Origin: Candidatus Pacearchaeota archaeon | GTDB lineage: Archaea; Nanoarchaeota; Nanoarchaeia; Pacearchaeales; GW2011-AR1 | Direction of reading: 5' to 3' | NCBI GenBank assembly: GCA_002690445.1 | Contig: NZER01000282.1 | Location: 1-8,191 of the forward strand | DNA length: 8,191 bases | Part shown: positions 6,717 through 8,191 of the stretch, piece after piece | Position numbering within the stretch: position 1 is the first letter of the stretch | Layout of the letters: each line of letters begins with the position of its first letter | The notes under the pieces: generated by a model | What the model saw: the letters and a program-made list of their open reading frames with translations, nothing else | Told to the model about the DNA's origin: nothing | Databases searched by the model: none | Made by a program: the position numbers and the translations under genes

Positions 6717-8191
6717 CGACTACATCCGGCAATGAGATATAACCAGCTTGTCGAATTGGTTAGCTTTTATAAGCCTAAGTCTCTTCTTGAAACAGGAACC
6801 TGGAACGGTAAGCATTCTTTAGAGATGTGTCGTGCTGCCCTCTTAGCCCATGACAGTCCGGTTCATTATACAGGCTATGATCTTTTCGAGGAGGGTAATG
6901 AAGACCTTGACAAAGAAGAATTGAATTCAAAGAGCCGGGTAAAGATGTCTGATATATCTCCCCTCTTTGATTCTCTTGTTAAGCAATTCGATGGACGCTT
7001 TTCATATCGTCTTGTCAAGGGCAATACAAGAGAAACTCTTAAGCATCACAACGTAGACTTTGCTTTCATTGATGGTGGTCATTCAATAGAAACAACAAGA
7101 AATGATTACGAACATCTGGAGGGTTCAAAGGTTATTGTCTTTGATGATTACTTTAAGAAGGACAAGGCGGGTTATGAACCCAAGGAAGAACATCAGGGAA
7201 CCAATAAAGTTTTTGATTCCTTGGAAGGAGATAAATGGGTTCTTCCTTCGCAGGATATGGTTCTGGGAGGAGGCATTACGCACCTCGCTGTCCTCGTCTT
7301 GGAGGGAGAAGAACCACCTAATAAAAATCGCATAGCTGTACCTATCATAGTTAATCCTATAGATTGTGTGGAAAAGGAAGAGATATACACAAACATAGAT
7401 GAAAATTTAAATTTGATTGATACGTGGCTAGGAAAGAAATATCACTGGCATAGAGAGACGGCTCTCGTTTGTTCGGGAGGACCATCTCTATTAGACTCAA
7501 TTCAAGATATAAAAGAGGATATGATTCCTTCCTTAGGTATACCTCCCCGTCGCATAGTTTGTGTAAAGCATTCTTATCCTGTGTTACTTGAAGCAGGAAT
7601 TGTGCCGTGGGCCTGTATAATTCTAGACCCCAGACCTCTTGACGGTACCAGCACACATGGTATAGTGCGCAGAACACTATTCGAAAATTTCAATGACAGA
7701 ACTATATTCTTTGTCGCCTCTATGACAGAGCCTTCAGTTACAAAGTTTTTATTAGATAAAGGTGCTAGAGTTGTTGGGTGGCATGCATTTTCCCATGCAG
7801 TATCTCAACAAAAGATAATGGAAAATAAAATGCTCGTCACGGGAGGGACATGCGCTGCCATGAGATCGGTAGGTCTTTTCCATACCTTAGGCTTTAGGGA
7901 TTTTAAACTGTACGGATTTGATTCATGCTTGGCAAAGGCCCCCTCTAAGAAAGAACAAAAGCTCAAGACAGAAGGAAGTCCTAAATTCCTTGAGGTCAAT
8001 GTCGGAGGTAAAAGCTTCTGGACTACCGGAGAATTACTTGCCCAAGCACAGGACTTTGAGAAGTTGGTTGAGAGATTCGACGTAGATTTAGACATTGAAG
8101 TTCTAGGTTCTGGTATGATCCCGGAACTCTGGAAACTACAACAGTCTAAGAGAGAAAAGTTGCAACCATATGCGGAGTTTTTAGATGTCTG
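5982..8191 (+). CDS. Multidomain glycan-modifying enzyme: DxD transferase + SAM methyltransferase + DUF115/MptE-like, 3' end missing
   Basis: The frame is open for 736 codons with no stop and runs off the right edge. Module 1 (about 1-245) is a GT-A-like nucleotide-sugar transferase with D123-A124-D125 in WLIWLDADT. Module 2 (about 250-440) is a class I SAM-dependent methyltransferase: motif I E270-T-G-T-W-N-G276, acidic D300 after strand 2, IDGGH at 363-367 and FDDY at 387-390. Module 3 (about 480 to the edge) is DUF115/MptE-like: SGGPSL from 498, ILDP ending at 550, TGGT at 620-623 and YGFD ending at 647. DUF115 includes archaeal 6-hydroxymethylpterin pyrophosphokinase MptE and the Maf flagellin nonulosonate transferases. 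No signal peptide or membrane helix is visible. With the upstream transferase it probably builds or caps a methylated glycan. Substrates are unknown, and a fourth domain may lie beyond the window. Confidence 0.8.
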   Translation, partial: MKNNIKVVTSFHVNSWETYAKRFIESFKHWPKRVKLYAYYHDGELPADAPKAKNIFYRNLMHDKEMLAYREEHKPHNGTANGSQAYNWRMDAIKWCHKVYAMTAIASEMRMEDDQPGWLIWLDADTRTTKKFPTKELKKFLPEDVELTHLGRKAADYSETSFLAFNLNSIRTHSILLDLRGIYNSGEVITFREWHDGFIFERLLNLHKAHGMTTFNLSPDCEDLQAFNGSKLSKYMEHFKGPEKERLHPAMRYNQLVELVSFYKPKSLLETGTWNGKHSLEMCRAALLAHDSPVHYTGYDLFEEGNEDLDKEELNSKSRVKMSDISPLFDSLVKQFDGRFSYRLVKGNTRETLKHHNVDFAFIDGGHSIETTRNDYEHLEGSKVIVFDDYFKKDKAGYEPKEEHQGTNKVFDSLEGDKWVLPSQDMVLGGGITHLAVLVLEGEEPPNKNRIAVPIIVNPIDCVEKEEIYTNIDENLNLIDTWLGKKYHWHRETALVCSGGPSLLDSIQDIKEDMIPSLGIPPRRIVCVKHSYPVLLEAGIVPWACIILDPRPLDGTSTHGIVRRTLFENFNDRTIFFVASMTEPSVTKFLLDKGARVVGWHAFSHAVSQQKIMENKMLVTGGTCAAMRSVGLFHTLGFRDFKLYGFDSCLAKAPSKKEQKLKTEGSPKFLEVNVGGKSFWTTGELLAQAQDFEKLVERFDVDLDIEVLGSGMIPELWKLQQSKREKLQPYAEFLDV
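6735..7305 (+). other. Module 2: class I SAM-dependent methyltransferase domain
   Basis: Residues about 252-441 of the multidomain protein. SLLETGTWNGKHSLEM is the SAM-binding motif I, with E270, G272 and G276. YTGYDLFE (D300) ends strand 2 and should bind the ribose hydroxyls. RLVKGNTRETL, then VDFAFIDGGHSIE, then VIVFDDYF follow the order of the Methyltransf_24/CmcI-like group, in which IDGGH and the later DD form the metal or active-site region. Length and motif order are complete, so the domain looks active. In this setting an O-methyltransferase acting on a sugar is the likeliest role, but that is inferred. Confidence 0.7.
7420..8191 (+). other. Module 3: DUF115 / MptE-like (Maf-related) domain, cut by window end
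   Basis: Residues about 480-736 of the multidomain protein. ALVCSGGPSLLDSI is the glycine-rich nucleotide-binding loop. It is followed by RRIVCVKHSYPVLLEAGIVP and ACIILDPRP, matching the family's 'i.a.n.al..Ll..GI.Pd..v..Dp'. After TIFFVASMTEPSV come MLVTGGTCAAMRSVGLF and FKLYGFDS, equivalent to the 'GGsV...a...A...G...I.l.G.D' core. MptE transfers pyrophosphate to a pterin. Maf proteins transfer nonulosonic acids to flagellin, and their core resembles GT42 sialyltransferases. Next to two other sugar-transfer modules, the glycosyltransferase reading is favoured. Confidence 0.68.

Noticed and set aside
6024..8095. Antisense frames (6024-6326, 7193-7396, 7357-7677, 7805-8095) and the +1 frame 7102-7335 within the multidomain gene.
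   Set aside because: The sense frame from 5982 reads through all of them with conserved enzyme motifs on both sides; no independent start signals or domains were seen.
5982..8191. Several separate genes in place of one multidomain gene.
   Set aside because: I translated the frame line by line from 5982 to 8191 and found no stop or shift. The linkers between modules are short and have no convincing Shine-Dalgarno plus start.

Overview
The window is almost entirely protein-coding on the + strand. It looks like part of a tailed-bacteriophage genome, or a prophage or metagenomic viral contig. It holds three genes: the 3' part of a giant virion-type polyvalent protein (1-5202, open at the left edge), a compact GT8-like glycosyltransferase (5266-5985), and a long multidomain sugar/methyl-transfer enzyme (5982-8191) that is still open at the right edge. 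I see no RNA gene, insertion sequence, CRISPR array, integrase or origin. The only non-coding DNA is a 63-bp AT-rich gap at 5203-5265. The host cannot be named: base composition is moderately AT-rich, the standard bacterial code works throughout, and no gene is taxon-diagnostic.

Left part: at least 1733 codons read through without a stop from the first base. Several conserved blocks typical of very large phage polyvalent (PLxRFG/LPD-type) proteins occur in the usual order. These are an N-terminal block ending in ISGAR, a beta-rich 'NP..-VxVGDRVY' block, a zincin-like metallopeptidase block with a degraded active site, a degenerate PLxRFG block, an LNFSSAFLNL block, and a Met-rich hydrophobic C-terminal region. 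Such proteins are generally thought to be packaged in the capsid and ejected into the host with the DNA. That role is inferred here.

Right part: after tandem stop codons and a short spacer come two genes joined by an ATGA overlap. The first is a single-domain GT-A type glycosyltransferase with a DCD motif. The second reads continuously through three recognisable modules: another DxD nucleotide-sugar transferase-like domain, a class I SAM methyltransferase, and a DUF115/MptE-like (Maf flagellin glycosyltransferase-related) domain. Together they form a four-module glycan-modifying cassette directly downstream of a virion gene. Its likely job is to build or alter a glycan on the host surface or on the particle. 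The GT-MT-DUF115 chain is the most unusual object in the window. The substrate cannot be read from sequence.
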